Shown here: one piece after another, positions 62,895 to 64,000 of the stretch
How positions within the stretch are numbered: the first letter of the stretch is position 1
How the letters are laid out: each line of letters starts with the position of its first letter
From: Omphiscola glabra
Taxonomy: Eukaryota; Mollusca; Gastropoda; Lymnaeidae
Reading direction: 5' to 3'
DNA length: 64,000 nt
Assembly: GCA_964017045.1 (NCBI GenBank)
Contig: OZ024810.1
Location: 16,673,204-16,737,203, forward strand
Notes under the pieces: model-generated
The model's database searches: none
The model's input: only the letters and a program-made list of their open reading frames with translations
What the model was told of the DNA's origin: nothing
Made by a program: the position numbers and the translations under genes

Positions 62895-64000
62895 TGATGA
62901 GCGAGCTAACTGACCGTCTGAGGATCTTACTGACAGTATGAAGATCTAACTGACAATATGAGGATCTAATTAACATTATAAGGATTTAACTGACAGTATG
63001 AGGATCTAACTGACATTATAAGGAGCTAACTGACAGTATGAGCAGCTGACAGTATTAGGAGCTAACTGACAGTATGAGGAACTAACTGACTGTATCTTTA
63101 TCTAGCTGACAATATGGCGATCTAACTGACAGTATGACGATCTAACTGACAGTATGAGGATCTAACTGACAGTATGAGGATCTAGCTGACAGTATGAGGA
63201 TCTAACTGACAGTATAAGGATCTAACTGACAGTTTGATGTTCTAACTGACAGTTTGATGATCTAACTGACAGTATGAGGAGCTAACTGACAGTATGAGGA
63301 TCCGACAGTATGAGAAGCTAACTGACAGTATGATAATATAACTGATAGTATGAGGATCTAACTTACAGTATGCCGATCTAACTGACATTATAAGGATTTA
63401 ACTGACAGTATGAGGATCTAACTGACAGTATGAGGATCTTACTGGCAGTATGAGGAGCTAACGGACAGGGTTAGGGAGCAAACCTACAGAATGAGAGGCT
63501 TATTTACAGGATGAGGATTTAACTGACAGGCTGAGTGATTATCCTACAGAATAGAATAGCTAACTGTGAGGATAAGGCAGCTAACTGTGAGGATGAGGAA
63601 GCTAACTGTGAGGATGAGGCAGATAACTGTGAGGATGAGGCAGATAACTGTGAGGATGAGGCAGATAACTTTGAGGATGAGGCAGATAACTGTACGGATG
63701 AGGCAGATAACTGTGAGAATGAGGAAGCTAACTGTTAGGATGAGGCAGATAACTGTTAGGATGAGGCTGCTAACGGTGAAGAGGAGGCTGCTAACTGTGA
63801 AGAGGAGGCTGCTAACTGTGGGGAGTAGGCAGCTAACTGTGAGGATGAGGCAGATAACTTTGAGGATGAGGCAGATAACTGTGAGGATGAGGCAGATAAC
63901 TATGAGGATCAGGCAGATAACTGACAGTATGACGATCTAACTGACAGTATCAGGATCTTACTGACAGTATGAGGAGGTAACTGACAGGGTTAGGGAGCAA
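62895..64000. repeat. 20-21-bp 'ctaactgacagtatgaggat' satellite
   Basis: A compound array reaching the window edge. 20-bp 'gaggatctaactgacagtat' units run to about 63540, then 21-bp 'gctaactgtgaggatgaggca' units at 63545-63915, then the first type again. Related to 32985-34650. The open 67- and 124-codon frames come from the 21-bp period. Confidence 0.92.

Noticed and set aside
63535..63940. 67- and 124-codon repeat ORFs
   Set aside because: Products of the 21-bp satellite.
1..64000. tRNA and rRNA genes
   Set aside because: No cloverleaf-like or rRNA-like sequence was noticed by eye. A covariance-model scan would be needed to exclude them.

Overview
The window looks like nuclear DNA of an invertebrate animal, most probably a heterobranch or pulmonate gastropod. 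The reasons are low G+C, spliced genes with GT-AG introns, RTE-type, Penelope-type and Jockey/CR1-like retroelements, hAT-type MITEs with 8-bp target duplications, very abundant minisatellites, and secreted or membrane recognition-type proteins. The genus is a guess from style. I see no rRNA, tRNA, CRISPR or bacterial operon structure.

2-20 kb: two paralogous secreted proteins (260 and 262 aa) lie head-to-head, one on the minus strand (2289-8101) and one on the plus strand (14822-19768). Each has a signal peptide, a discoidin/F5/8-type-C-like domain split over exons 1-2 and a PAN/apple-like domain in exon 3, with both introns in phase 2. The space between them holds several minisatellites and a possible LTR. 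The plus copy carries a decayed RTE retrotransposon in intron 1.

20-35 kb: minisatellites, then two minus-strand coding units. One is an intact 294-codon ORF that resembles the herpesvirus-tegument-type papain-like cysteine peptidase fold (Cys ... Asp-x-His). The other is a partial gene with an Ig-like exon spliced in phase 1 to a transmembrane exon. A dead Jockey/CR1-like LINE separates them. A block at about 31.0-34.65 kb is a diverged copy of the block at about 60.9-64.0 kb.

35-59 kb: the centrepiece is a plus-strand gene that I could thread through 17 coding exons (35070-58868, 540 codons). All 16 introns can be read in phase 1. It encodes a signal peptide, three cysteine-bearing extracellular modules, one transmembrane helix and a cytoplasmic tail made of eight small cassettes of 11-33 residues. 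An ITIM-like tyrosine motif appears only when cassettes 13 and 14 are joined. Its introns hold an RTE/Penelope chimera, MITEs and minisatellites whose units contain splice-donor-like (intron 3) or splice-acceptor-like (introns 5 and 15) sequence.

59-64 kb: no gene recognised; MITEs, a retroposon tail, the second segmental-duplication copy and long minisatellites.

The genes suggest a locus of secreted and single-pass membrane recognition proteins, as known from snail immunity clusters, but function is inferred from architecture only.
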